Source of the DNA: Microbacterium barkeri
GTDB lineage: Bacteria; Actinomycetota; Actinomycetes; Actinomycetales; Microbacteriaceae
Direction: 5' to 3'
Assembly (NCBI RefSeq): GCF_027921765.1
Contig: NZ_BSEJ01000002.1
Coordinates: forward strand, 62,001 to 126,000
Length of the DNA: 64,000 bases
Below, in pieces: positions 25,843 through 34,017 of this stretch. The notes beneath the pieces were generated by a model. The model saw only the letters and a program-made list of their open reading frames with translations. It did not search any database and was not told where the DNA came from. Each line of letters opens with the position of its first letter. The first letter of the stretch is position 1. Both the position numbers and the translations under genes were made by a program.

Positions 25843-27356
25843 TCCGCATCCCCGCGCGCCCGGCGTCCGCCGCAGCGCTCCTCGTGCCCGCCGTGCTCCT
25901 CGCCGGCTGCGCCGGCGGCGGGCAGACGTCGCCCTCCGACGCTCCCGCGGGCGAGCCCAACCCCGACGCGAGTCTGCGCGTGGGCCTCGTCCTCGAGCCG
26001 ACGAACCTCGACATCCGCCGCACCTCGGGCGCCGCGCTCGAGCAGATCCTCGTCGACAACGTGTACGAGGGCCTCGTGACCCGCACGCAGGAGAACGAGA
26101 TCGTGCCCGCGCTCGCGAGCTCCTGGGAGATGTCGGAGGACGGCCTCGTCTACACCTTCACGCTCGAGGAGGGGGTCGTCTTCCACGACGGCGGCGAGCT
26201 CACCGCGCAGGATGCCGTCGCGTCGCTCGAGGAGGTCGTCTCCGACGAGTCCGTCGTCGGCCACGACGACCTCGCGAACGTCATGTCCGTGACCGCTCCC
26301 GACGACCGCACCGTCGTCGTCGAGCTGACGGAGCCGAACCAGAACCTCCTCTTCACGCTCACGGGCCCCGCCGGCCTCGTGTTCGACGAGGGCGACGAGA
26401 CCGACCTCCAGAGCGACGCGAACGGCACCGGCCCGTTCACCCTCGCGGAGTGGAACCAGGGCGAGAGCATCGTGCTGGAGCGCTTCGACGAGTACTGGGG
26501 CGAGGCCGCGGGCGTGGCCGAGGTCGTCGCGAGCTACATCCCGGACTTCACCGCGGGCGTGAACGCGGCACTCGACGGCTCGCTCGACGTGCTCACGGCC
26601 GTCGACCCCCAGCTCGCGCCGCAGCTCGACGGCGCGAACGGCTTCACGCTCACGACCGGTCGGACCACGGACAAGTACGTGCTCGCGTTCAACAGCGCCG
26701 AGGCGCCGCTCGACGACGCGCGCGTGCGGGAGGCCCTGCGCCTCGCGATCGACCACGACGCCCTCGTCGAGGCCGTGGGCGCCGGCGTGACCCAGTACGG
26801 CCCGATCCCCGAGCTCGACCCGGGCTACGAGGACCTGTCCGACGTGGCGCCCTTCGACCCCGACCGCGCACGGCAGCTCCTCGCGGAGGCCGGCCAGGAG
26901 GATCTCGAGCTCGAGCTCACGATCCCCGCGTTCTACGGCACGACGGCGTCGACGTTCCTCGTCTCGGCGTTCCACGACGTCGGGGTCGAGCTGACCGTGA
27001 ACCCCGTCGAGTTCTCGACGTGGCTGCAGGACGTCTACACGAACGGCGACTACCAGCTGAGCTTCGTGAACCACGTCGAGCCGCGCGACTTCGGAGCGTG
27101 GGCGAACCCCGACTACTACTTCCACTACGACAGCGCCGAGGTCCAGGAGCTCTACGCGCAGGCGATCGCCGCGATCGATCCGGACGAGTCCGCCGATCTG
27201 CTCGCGCAGGCCGCGCGTATCGTCGCCGAAGACCACGCCGCCGACTGGCTCTACACGGGCGAGACGATCGTCGCGGTGGGGCCGGGCGTCGCGGGCTTCC
27301 CCGTCGACTCGATCAACTCCCGCCTCGACCTCGCGTCCGTGACGCTGGCCGACTGA
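25839..27356 (+). CDS. ABC transporter substrate-binding lipoprotein, family 5
   Basis: A 505-residue extracellular solute-binding protein (SBP_bac_5: DppA/OppA/NikA). The lipobox is 'LLAGC' at residues ~20-24, so mature protein is lipid-anchored at Cys24. Family features are 'LRVGLVLEPTNLDIRRTSG', 'NVYEGLVTRTQENEIVPALA' cut here at 'NVYEGLV', 'FTLEEGVVFHDGGELTAQD' and 'GTGPFTLAEWNQGESIVLER' in order. It captures peptides, nickel complexes, glycosides or similar. It is the second gene of a six-gene run and starts inside the hydrolase stop (ATGA). Confidence 0.93.
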   Translation: MIRIPARPASAAALLVPAVLLAGCAGGGQTSPSDAPAGEPNPDASLRVGLVLEPTNLDIRRTSGAALEQILVDNVYEGLVTRTQENEIVPALASSWEMSEDGLVYTFTLEEGVVFHDGGELTAQDAVASLEEVVSDESVVGHDDLANVMSVTAPDDRTVVVELTEPNQNLLFTLTGPAGLVFDEGDETDLQSDANGTGPFTLAEWNQGESIVLERFDEYWGEAAGVAEVVASYIPDFTAGVNAALDGSLDVLTAVDPQLAPQLDGANGFTLTTGRTTDKYVLAFNSAEAPLDDARVREALRLAIDHDALVEAVGAGVTQYGPIPELDPGYEDLSDVAPFDPDRARQLLAEAGQEDLELELTIPAFYGTTASTFLVSAFHDVGVELTVNPVEFSTWLQDVYTNGDYQLSFVNHVEPRDFGAWANPDYYFHYDSAEVQELYAQAIAAIDPDESADLLAQAARIVAEDHAADWLYTGETIVAVGPGVAGFPVDSINSRLDLASVTLAD

Positions 27357-27369
27357 GGTCCCTCCGCCG

Positions 27370-28320
27370 GTGCTCCGGTACACGCTGACGAGGCTCGCGC
27401 TGCTGGCGCTCGGGCTGCTCGTCGCGAGCGCGCTCGTCTTCGCGACGCTGCGCGTGCTGCCGGGCGACGTGGCACAGCTCGTCGCGGGCACCGAGGGCAG
27501 CCCCGGCCAGGTGGCGGCGATCCGCGAGCGCCTCGGCCTCGACCGGCCCGTCCTCGTGCAGTACGCCGACTGGATCGGCGGGATCCTGCGCGGCGACCTG
27601 GGCCGGTCGCTCCTGACCGGCACCCCGGTCGCCGACGAGCTCGCGTCGAAGGCGCAGGTGACGGTGCCGCTCGGCGTGCTCTCGCTCGCCATCGCCCTCG
27701 CGATCGCCGTCCCGTTCGGCGTCCTGTCGGCCATCCGCCGCGGGCGCCCCGTCGGCACCTCGATCAGCGTCGTCGCGCAGCTGCTCGCCGCGGTTCCCGT
27801 CGTCTGGGCCGGGATGATGCTCGTCGTCGTCTTCGCGATCACGCTGGGCTGGCTGCCCGCGCAGGGATTCCCGCGCGCGGGCTGGTCCGACCCGGCCGCC
27901 GCGCTGAGAGCGCTCACGCTGCCCGCCCTCACGGTGGGCGTCGTCGAGGGCGCGCTCCTCCTCCGCTTCGTGCGCAGCGCGACGCTGCAGGCGCTCGGCG
28001 AGGACCACGTGCGCACGGCGGCGGCGAAGGGGCTCACGCGCACCCAGGCGCTCGTCCGACACGGCCTGCCGTCGGTCGGCCTGTCGATCATCACGGTGCT
28101 CGGCCTGCAGATCGCCGGCATCGTCGTCGGCGCTGTCGTCATCGAGCAGGTGTTCAATCTCCCCGGCATCGGGCGGATGCTCGTGGCGGATGTCGGCGCG
28201 CGCGACCTCGTGAAGGTGCAGGGCGAGCTGCTCGTCCTCACGGGCTTCGTGCTCGCGATCGGGTTCGCGGTCGACATCGTGCACCGTGTGATCGACCCCC
28301 GGCAGAGGGAGGCCGCATGA
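27370..28320 (+). CDS. ABC transporter permease, DppB-type
   Basis: A 316-residue permease with six membrane helices. The N-terminal 'LTRLALLALGLLVASALVF' helix and 'LRVLPGDVAQ' are typical of the first permease in peptide/nickel systems. The EAA loop is 'HVRTAAAKGLTRTQALVRH' and the next helix starts 'GLPSVGLSIITVLGL'. It starts at a GTG 13 bp after the binding-protein stop; no strong Shine-Dalgarno is seen. It overlaps the next permease by 4 bp. It forms the membrane channel with the DppC-type partner. Confidence 0.92.
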   Translation: MLRYTLTRLALLALGLLVASALVFATLRVLPGDVAQLVAGTEGSPGQVAAIRERLGLDRPVLVQYADWIGGILRGDLGRSLLTGTPVADELASKAQVTVPLGVLSLAIALAIAVPFGVLSAIRRGRPVGTSISVVAQLLAAVPVVWAGMMLVVVFAITLGWLPAQGFPRAGWSDPAAALRALTLPALTVGVVEGALLLRFVRSATLQALGEDHVRTAAAKGLTRTQALVRHGLPSVGLSIITVLGLQIAGIVVGAVVIEQVFNLPGIGRMLVADVGARDLVKVQGELLVLTGFVLAIGFAVDIVHRVIDPRQREAA

Positions 28321-29195
28321 CACCCGCGCGCGTGCTCTCGCGCCTGTGGCGCACGGGGACGGGGCGATTCGGCCTCGTCGCGGTCGCCGTGATCGGCGTC
28401 GTCGCCCTCGTGTCGCTGCTCTGGACCCCGTTCGATCCGCGCACGGTCGACCTCGCGGCGCGCTGGACGGGCCCCGGATGGCCGCACCTCCTCGGCGGCG
28501 ACGCGAACGGGCGCGACATCCTCAGCCTGCTCATGGTCGGCGCGCGCACGACCGTGCTCGTCGCGGCGGGCGCGGGCGCGGTGGCGACGGCCGTCGGCGT
28601 GCTGCTCGCCGCGCTCGGCGCCCTCACCGCGCGGCCCGTGCGCGAGGCCGTGGCGGTGCTCGTCGACATCCTCATCGCCTTCCCCGTGCTCCTCATCGCC
28701 ATGATGCTGTCGGCCGTGTGGGGTGCGTCGCTGTGGATCGTCGTGTGGTCGGTCGGCATCGGGTTCGGCGTGAACATCGCGCGGGTCGCCCGCGCCGAGC
28801 TGCGCCGCGTGCAGCGCAGCGACTTCGTGCTCGCGGCGCGCGCGTCGGGGCTCACGACCGTGCAGACGCTCACGCGCCACCTCCTCCCGAACGTGCTGCC
28901 GGTGTTCATCGTGCAGCTGTCGTGGTCGATGGCGGCTGCCGTGCTGGCGGAGGCGGGGCTGTCGTACCTCGGCTTCGGCGCCCCGGTCACCGAGCCGAGC
29001 TGGGGTCTGCTCCTCGGCGACATGCAGCGCTACATCTCGCTGCACCCGCTCTCGGTGCTGTGGCCGGGACTCGCGATCACGGTCACCGTGCTCGCGCTGA
29101 ACCTCCTCGGCGACGCCCTGCGCGAGGCGACCGACCCGACCCTGCGCCGCGGCGAGGCCAAGCCGCAGGCGCATCAGCCGGTGGTGGTCTCATGA
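28317..29195 (+). CDS. ABC transporter permease, DppC-type
   Basis: A 292-residue permease with six predicted helices. 'LLGGDANGRDILSLLMVGART' (here LGGDANGRDILSLLMVGAR) is the DppC/OppC/NikC signature after the first helix. The EAA loop is 'DFVLAARASGLTTVQTLTRH', and 'LSYLGFGAPVTEPSWGLLL' is the family C-terminal motif. It starts within the stop of the DppB-type gene and its own stop overlaps the start of the first ATPase (ATGA), so all five transporter genes are coupled. Confidence 0.92.
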   Translation: MTPARVLSRLWRTGTGRFGLVAVAVIGVVALVSLLWTPFDPRTVDLAARWTGPGWPHLLGGDANGRDILSLLMVGARTTVLVAAGAGAVATAVGVLLAALGALTARPVREAVAVLVDILIAFPVLLIAMMLSAVWGASLWIVVWSVGIGFGVNIARVARAELRRVQRSDFVLAARASGLTTVQTLTRHLLPNVLPVFIVQLSWSMAAAVLAEAGLSYLGFGAPVTEPSWGLLLGDMQRYISLHPLSVLWPGLAITVTVLALNLLGDALREATDPTLRRGEAKPQAHQPVVVS

Positions 29196-30028
29196 GCCTC
29201 GAGGTCTCGGGCCTCACGATCGAGATCGGCGGTCGCCGCGTCGTCGACGACGTCTCGTTCGCCGTGCCCGACGGCGCGCGGCTCGGGCTCATCGGCGAGT
29301 CCGGATCGGGCAAGTCGCTCACGGCGCTCGCGATCCTGGGCCTCCTGCCCGCGGCCGCCACCGCGAGCGGCAGCGTCCGCTGGCAGGGCGCCGAGATCCT
29401 CGGCATCCCCGACCGCGAGATGGCGCGGCTGCGGGGCGACGAGATCGGCATGGTCTTCCAGGAGCCGCAGACCGCGCTCAACCCGATCCGCACCGTGGGG
29501 CGCCAGATCTCGGAGGCCGTGCGCATCCACCGCGACGTCTCCCGGCGCGAGGCCGCGGAGATCGCCGTCGCCGAGGCCCGTCGCGTCGCGCTGCCCGACC
29601 CCGAGCGCATCGTCGCCCGCTACCCGCATCAGCTCTCGGGCGGGCAGCGCCAGCGGGTCGCGCTCGCCATGGCGCTCGCATGCCGCCCGCGGCTGCTCAT
29701 CGCCGACGAGCCCACGACGGCCCTCGACGTCACGATCCAGGCCGAGGTGCTGCGCCTGCTCCTGTCGCTCGTCGCGGACGACGGGATGTCGCTCGTGTTC
29801 ATCACGCACGATCTCGCGGTGCTGTCGCAGGTCGCGACCCACGGCGTCGTGCTCGAGGACGGCCGCGTCGTCGAGGATGCGCCCGTGTCGCGGCTGCTCA
29901 CGGCGCCGCAGCACCCCGTCACGCAGGGCCTCCTGCGCGACGCGACCGCGACGCTCTGGCGACCCGCGGGCGCGGAGCACGCCCCGCGAGATGACGGCTC
30001 GGCGAAGGGGGCGGATGGCCGTGGCTGA
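29192..30028 (+). CDS. ABC transporter ATP-binding protein, DppD-type
   Basis: A 278-residue ATPase. Walker A is 'LIGESGSGKSLTALAILG', the Q-loop is in 'GMVFQEPQTALNPIRTVG', the ABC signature is 'LSGGQRQRVALAMAL', Walker B is 'LLIADEPTTALDV' and the H-loop is 'FITHDLAVL'. 'ESGSGKSLT' and 'DEPTTALDVTIQAEVL' are specific to the Dpp/Opp ATPase pair. The C-terminal oligopeptide extension with conserved Cys residues seen in many DppD proteins is short or absent, which argues slightly against an Fe-S-bearing DppD. Confidence 0.93.
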   Translation: MSLEVSGLTIEIGGRRVVDDVSFAVPDGARLGLIGESGSGKSLTALAILGLLPAAATASGSVRWQGAEILGIPDREMARLRGDEIGMVFQEPQTALNPIRTVGRQISEAVRIHRDVSRREAAEIAVAEARRVALPDPERIVARYPHQLSGGQRQRVALAMALACRPRLLIADEPTTALDVTIQAEVLRLLLSLVADDGMSLVFITHDLAVLSQVATHGVVLEDGRVVEDAPVSRLLTAPQHPVTQGLLRDATATLWRPAGAEHAPRDDGSAKGADGRG

Positions 30029-30821
30029 CATCCTCCTGCGAGCGCGCGCGCTCGAGCGGCGGCACCTCCATCCGCGCACGACGCTCTTCGAGCGGCGGCG
30101 CGAGACCGTCGCGCTGCACCCGACCGACCTCGACATCCGCCGCGGCGAGGCCGTCGGGATCATCGGAGAGTCCGGGTCGGGCAAATCCACGCTCGTGCGC
30201 CTGCTGCTCGGGCTCGACGTCCCGACGGCGGGCACCGTGGAGTACGACGGCCGGCCGGTCGACGCCCGCGCCCCGGCGCGGGCGCTGCACGGGCTGCGGC
30301 GCGCGACGGGCATCGTCTTCCAGGACCCGTACGCCTCGCTCGACCCCCGCATGACGGTCGCGCGCATCGTCGAGGAGCCGCTGTGGGCGCTCGGCATCCC
30401 GGGAGACCGCGCGGCGCGCGTCCGCGAGGTGCTCGCGCAGGTCGGCCTCGAGCCCGACATGGCCGACCGCTACCCGCACGAGTTCTCCGGGGGCCAGCGT
30501 CAGCGCATCGCCCTCGCCAGGGCCATCGTCCACCGCCCGGAGACGCTCGTGGGCGACGAGCCGCTGTCGGCGCTCGACGTCACGGTGCGGGCGCAGATCC
30601 TCGCGCTCCTCGCCGACCTGCGCGCGCGCGAGCGGATGACCCTCGTGCTCGTCTCGCACGACATCGGCGTCGTGCAGAACCTCTGCGACACGGTCGTCGT
30701 CATGAAGGACGGCCGCGTCGTCGAGCACGGGCCGACCCCGCAGGTGCTCCTCTTCCCGCGCGAGGACTACACGCGGCGGCTGCTCGCGGCCATCCCGACG
30801 ATCGACCAGCCGCGCGCCTGA
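30015..30821 (+). CDS. ABC transporter ATP-binding protein, DppF-type
   Basis: A 268-residue ATPase, last gene of the operon. Walker A is 'GIIGESGSGKSTLVRLLLG', the Q-loop 'GIVFQDPYASLDPRMTV', the signature 'FSGGQRQRIALARAI' and the H-loop 'LVSHDIGVVQNL'. Walker B reads 'TLVGDEPLSALDV', with Gly where the usual residue before the acidic Asp is Ala or Cys; the catalytic Glu is intact. I chose ATG 30015 after AGGGGG, overlapping the previous gene by 14 bp. With the DppD-type partner it forms the heterodimeric ATPase. Confidence 0.92.
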   Translation: MAVADILLRARALERRHLHPRTTLFERRRETVALHPTDLDIRRGEAVGIIGESGSGKSTLVRLLLGLDVPTAGTVEYDGRPVDARAPARALHGLRRATGIVFQDPYASLDPRMTVARIVEEPLWALGIPGDRAARVREVLAQVGLEPDMADRYPHEFSGGQRQRIALARAIVHRPETLVGDEPLSALDVTVRAQILALLADLRARERMTLVLVSHDIGVVQNLCDTVVVMKDGRVVEHGPTPQVLLFPREDYTRRLLAAIPTIDQPRA

Positions 30822-30910
30822 CGCGGCACGGGGCATCCGCACGCGCCCGCGGCACGGGGCGGTCGCCATCCGTTTGCCGTCCGTTCACGCGCGCGCGTCA
30901 GGCTCGCCCC

Positions 30911-30979
30911 ATGTCGATCGAGCGCGCCGCAGCCGGACCGCACCGCAGCCCCGCGACGACCGCCGCGGCCACGCTGTGA
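30911..30979 (+). CDS. short upstream ORF coupled to the alcohol dehydrogenase-like gene
   Basis: A 22-codon ORF (MSIERAAAGPHRSPATTAAA plus TL). Its TGA overlaps the GTG start of the next gene as GTGA, the arrangement of translational coupling. It has no Shine-Dalgarno; TTGCCG at 30874-30879 and CAGGCT at 30899-30904 could be a promoter placing the transcript start near its ATG. It could be a leader peptide or a chance ORF in high-GC DNA. I recognise no motif in it. Confidence 0.35.
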   Translation: MSIERAAAGPHRSPATTAAATL

Positions 30980-32001
30980 GCGCCGCGCCCACGACCCTCG
31001 CCGCCGTGTGGCGGGGCGCCGACGGCATCCGGATCGAGGAGCTGCCGGTGCCCGCGCCGCGGCCCGGCGAGCTCGTCGTCGAGATCGACCTCGCGACCGT
31101 CAGCGGCGACGACCGCCGCACCGCATCGGACGCGCACCGCGCACCCGCTGCCGTGCTCGGCCACGAGGCGGTCGGACGCGTCGTCGCCGCCGGAGTCGGC
31201 GCACCGGCGACCGAGGGCGATCGGGTCGTCTGGGCGCCGTCCGTCGGATGCGGGATGTGCGACCGCTGCCGACACGGACGGGTCGCGCGCTGCCGCAAGC
31301 TGCGCGAGATCGGGCGCGAGCCCATCGACGGCCCGTGGCCGCTCTCGGGCGCCTACGCCCGGCACATCCTCCTCCCGTCCGGAGCGACCGTGGAGCGGGT
31401 GCCGGACGAGCTGTGCGATGCCGTCGCGGCGCCCGCGGGCGGCGCCACGGCGACCGCGATGGCCGTGCGCGAGGCGTCGGGCGACCTCACGGGCCTGCGC
31501 GTCCTCGTCTGCGGCGCGGGGATGCTCGGCCTCACGGCGACGGCGGTCGCCCGGGAGAGCGGGGCGTCCGAGGTGGTCGTCCTCGATACCGACGCGTCGC
31601 GCCGCTCGCTCGCGCTCGCCTTCGGCGCGACGGCGGTCGCGGGGCCGCGGGATCGCCCGGGCGAGGCGGATCTCGCGTGGCAGCTCTCGGGAGCGGCCGA
31701 GGCGGCCTCGGGCGCGCTCGCGGCGCTCGCGATCGGCGGCCGGCTCGTCCTCGCGCGCGCAGGCGCGACATCCGCCGCGGTCCCTTTCGACCTGGACCGC
31801 GTCGTCCGCCGCGGGCTCGCGATCACCGGCGTGCTCGGCTCCGAGCCCCGCCACCTGCGCGAGGCGGTCGCGTTCCTCGCGTCCACGCGGACGCGGTACC
31901 CGTGGGAGCGGCTCGTCGCGCCCGCGATGGGCCTCGAGCACCTCGCGCTCCTCCTCGCGCAGCCCGCGAGCGTCGCGCCGCGGACCGCGATCGCGCCCTG
32001 A
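30976..32001 (+). CDS. zinc-type alcohol dehydrogenase-like protein, phosphonate-associated subfamily
   Basis: A 341-residue medium-chain dehydrogenase resembling the subfamily called phosphonate-catabolism-associated alcohol dehydrogenase. The structural zinc set 'CGMCDRCRHGRVARC' (residues ~93-107), 'VLGHEAVGRVVAAG' and the Rossmann segment 'VLVCGAGMLGLTATAVARES' are present. The segment that normally supplies the catalytic zinc Cys and the proton-relay residues (ATVCGSDLHT in relatives) reads 'ATVSGDDRRT' here, so the Cys ligand is Ser and the His is gone. Catalysis by the usual mechanism is doubtful. No phosphonate genes are adjacent. The GTG start lies in the stop of the upstream short ORF. 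Confidence 0.82.
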   Translation: MSAAPTTLAAVWRGADGIRIEELPVPAPRPGELVVEIDLATVSGDDRRTASDAHRAPAAVLGHEAVGRVVAAGVGAPATEGDRVVWAPSVGCGMCDRCRHGRVARCRKLREIGREPIDGPWPLSGAYARHILLPSGATVERVPDELCDAVAAPAGGATATAMAVREASGDLTGLRVLVCGAGMLGLTATAVARESGASEVVVLDTDASRRSLALAFGATAVAGPRDRPGEADLAWQLSGAAEAASGALAALAIGGRLVLARAGATSAAVPFDLDRVVRRGLAITGVLGSEPRHLREAVAFLASTRTRYPWERLVAPAMGLEHLALLLAQPASVAPRTAIAP

Positions 32002-32007
32002 CGACGG

Positions 32008-32634
32008 TCAGTCGTCCGAGCCGAAGACCCGCGAGAGCACGCCGCGCTTCCGCTTCGGCGTGAGCGACTTCTGGAGGTACACCGTGCCGAGCCAGCGGTC
32101 GAACTTGAAGCCGACCTTGCCCATCCGCCCGACCTCCTCGAAGCCGAAGCGCTCGTGCAGCGCGAGCGACCCCTCGGCGCCCTTGTCGCTGATCACCGCG
32201 ACGATCTGACGGAGCCCCTTCTCCTCGCACGCCTCGATGAGGGCGGCCAGGAGCGCGGTGCCGAGGCCCTTGCCCGTCGCGGCGTGCCCGAGGTAGATGG
32301 AGTTCTCGACCGTGTACCGGTACGACGACTTGCCCGACCACGGCGACACGAGCGCATAGCCCAGCACCTGCCCGGTCGGCGCGACGGCGACGAGGAAGGG
32401 GAGGTCGAGCTTCTGCAGGTGGAGGAACTTCTCCTTCCACTGCCGATGCGTCCATTTCTTCTCGTCGAACGTCACGACCGAGTTCGTCACGTAGTAGTTG
32501 TAGATCTCGCGGATGTCCTCGATGTCGCGCATCTCGGCGGGGCGGATCTCGTACGAGAACGGGCGCTCGGGGGCGGGCCGACGCTGCAGGTGCAGCGGCA
32601 GGCGTCGGCGCTTCTGGTATTCCTCCTCGAGCAT
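32008..32634 (-). CDS. GNAT-family N-acetyltransferase
   Basis: A 208-residue acetyltransferase. 'IRPAEMRDIEDIREIYNYYV' is the phosphinothricin-acetyltransferase-like (PAT/Bar) N-terminal pattern. Motif A for acetyl-CoA is 'IYLGHAATGKGLGTALLAAL', and 'ERFGFEEVGRMGKVGFKFDRW' (here FGFEEVGRMGKVGFKFDRW) completes the fold. A basic N-terminal extension of ~25 residues and a basic C-terminus flank the domain. The substrate could be a free amino group of an amino acid or antibiotic; this cannot be decided. It converges with the alcohol dehydrogenase-like gene. Confidence 0.85.
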   Translation of the reverse strand: MLEEEYQKRRRLPLHLQRRPAPERPFSYEIRPAEMRDIEDIREIYNYYVTNSVVTFDEKKWTHRQWKEKFLHLQKLDLPFLVAVAPTGQVLGYALVSPWSGKSSYRYTVENSIYLGHAATGKGLGTALLAALIEACEEKGLRQIVAVISDKGAEGSLALHERFGFEEVGRMGKVGFKFDRWLGTVYLQKSLTPKRKRGVLSRVFGSDD

Positions 32635-32643
32635 GCGTCCAGA

Positions 32644-33354
32644 CTACGCGGGGATCGTCCAGTCGACAGGGCCGGCGCCCTGCTGCGCGAGCAGCGCGTT
32701 CGCTCGTGAGAACGGCCGCGATCCGAAGAAGCCGCGGCTCGCCGAGAGCGGCGAGGGGTGGGGCGACTCGATCGACGGCCCGCCGCCCAGCAGCGGCTTG
32801 AGGTTCGCGGCGTCACGCCCCCACAGGATCGCCACGAGCGGCCCGCCGCGCTCTGCGAGGGCGCGGATCGCGGTCTCGGTCACCCGCTCCCACCCCCATC
32901 CGCGGTGCGACGCGGGCGCACCGGGGCTCACCGTGAGCACGCGGTTGAGGAGCATCACGCCCTGGTCGCTCCACGCCGAGAGGTCGCCGTGCGGCGCGGG
33001 CGCGACGCCGAGGTCGCTCTGCAGCTCGCGGTAGATGTTCTGCAGGCTGCGCGGGATGGGCCGGACGTGTCGCTCGACCGCGAACGACAGGCCGATCGGA
33101 TGGCCCGGGGTCGGGTACGGGTCCTGCCCGACGATGAGCACGCGGACGTCGGCGAGCGGGCGCTGGAACGCCCGCAGCACGCGGTCCCCCGCGGGCAGAT
33201 ACGGCCGCCCGGCCGCGACCTCGGCGCGGAGCCGGTCGCCGAGCGCGGCGATGTCGGCGGCCACGGGTGCGAGCGCGTGCGCCCAGCCGGCGTCGATGAG
33301 GCCCGCCTCGGCGAGCTCGGGAAGGGAGCGCCCTGCCATGTCGAGCGCGCTCAC
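32644..33354 (-). CDS. ung: uracil-DNA glycosylase
   Basis: A 236-residue family 1 glycosylase that removes uracil from DNA. The catalytic motif is '[20 protein letters not shown]', with the general-base Asp at about residue 78. In many family 1 enzymes the motif is GQDPYH; actinobacterial ones often have Pro at that place. The second motif is '[20 protein letters not shown]', carrying the catalytic His. The GTG start at 33354 overlaps the stop of the upstream phosphoribosyltransferase gene as GTGA, so the two are coupled. Confidence 0.95.
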   Translation of the reverse strand: MSALDMAGRSLPELAEAGLIDAGWAHALAPVAADIAALGDRLRAEVAAGRPYLPAGDRVLRAFQRPLADVRVLIVGQDPYPTPGHPIGLSFAVERHVRPIPRSLQNIYRELQSDLGVAPAPHGDLSAWSDQGVMLLNRVLTVSPGAPASHRGWGWERVTETAIRALAERGGPLVAILWGRDAANLKPLLGGGPSIESPHPSPLSASRGFFGSRPFSRANALLAQQGAGPVDWTIPA

Positions 33355-33860
33355 GCGGTCGGGGCGAGGCCGAGGTCCTCCTCGCGCACGGTGCCCCTGG
33401 CCGACCAGGGGAAGTCGATCCAGAGGTCGGTGTCCTTCCACGCGTAGTCGGGCTGGATGATCGTCGACGGCTTCGTGAAGATCGTGACCGACCGCACGTC
33501 GGCGCCCTTGTCGGAGAGCAGCTGGACGGCGAGCGCGAGCGTGCGCCCCGAGTCGGCGACGTCGTCGACGAGGAGCACGCGTCGTCCGTCGAGGTACTCC
33601 ATGTCGAGGGCCGGCGGGAGCACCTCCGGCGCGTCGAGGACGGTCCCGATGCCCGTGTAGAACTCGACGTTGATGGCGCCGCAGTTCTTCGCGCCGAGGC
33701 CGTAGGCGATGGCGCCGGCGGGGAGGAGTCCGCCGCGCGCGATCGCGACGACGACCTCGGGCTCGAAGCCGCTGTCGAGGATCGTGCGGGCGAGATCGCG
33801 CGTCGCGGCGCCGAAGCCGTCCCAGGTGAGGACTTCGCGCTCGGTCGGAGTGTCGGTCAC
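33351..33860 (-). CDS. purine-type phosphoribosyltransferase
   Basis: A 169-residue type I phosphoribosyltransferase. The PRPP loop is '[19 protein letters not shown]' near residue 90; '[20 protein letters not shown]' is the upstream flexible-loop region, as in xanthine/hypoxanthine salvage enzymes (Gpt-like). The C-terminus '[15 protein letters not shown]' is typical. I place the start at the GTG at 33860, six bases after AAAGGA. An ATG at 33890 would lie inside the first 57-bp repeat unit (33876-33932), which makes the shorter start more likely. It is coupled to ung and probably salvages a purine base. Confidence 0.87.
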   Translation of the reverse strand: MTDTPTEREVLTWDGFGAATRDLARTILDSGFEPEVVVAIARGGLLPAGAIAYGLGAKNCGAINVEFYTGIGTVLDAPEVLPPALDMEYLDGRRVLLVDDVADSGRTLALAVQLLSDKGADVRSVTIFTKPSTIIQPDYAWKDTDLWIDFPWSARGTVREEDLGLAPTA

Positions 33861-33875
33861 GGGCGTTCCTTTCGA

Positions 33876-34005
33876 TCGTGTCTCAGTCATCGCGTCTTCC
33901 CGGGCCGGAAAACCAGGGAAAACGAGACATGCAAGTCAGACCCATCCTGCATGTCTCGAAAACCGCCGCCATCCGGGCCGGAAAACCAAGGAAAACGAGA
34001 CATGC
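33876..34005. repeat. two 57-bp inverted-end repeat units, class B
   Basis: Unit 1 (33876-33932) begins TCGTGTCTC and unit 2 (33949-34005) begins GCATGTCTC; both end GAGACATGC. Each is exactly 57 bp and the spacer between them is 16 bp, the same numbers as in the array at 41.7 kb. They share the core CGGGCCGGAAAACC followed by GGAAAACGAGACATGC. The interior differs from the 41.7-kb class. They fill the gap between the phosphoribosyltransferase start and the SDR end. Confidence 0.8.
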
Positions 34006-34017
34006 GGATGGTGCGGA

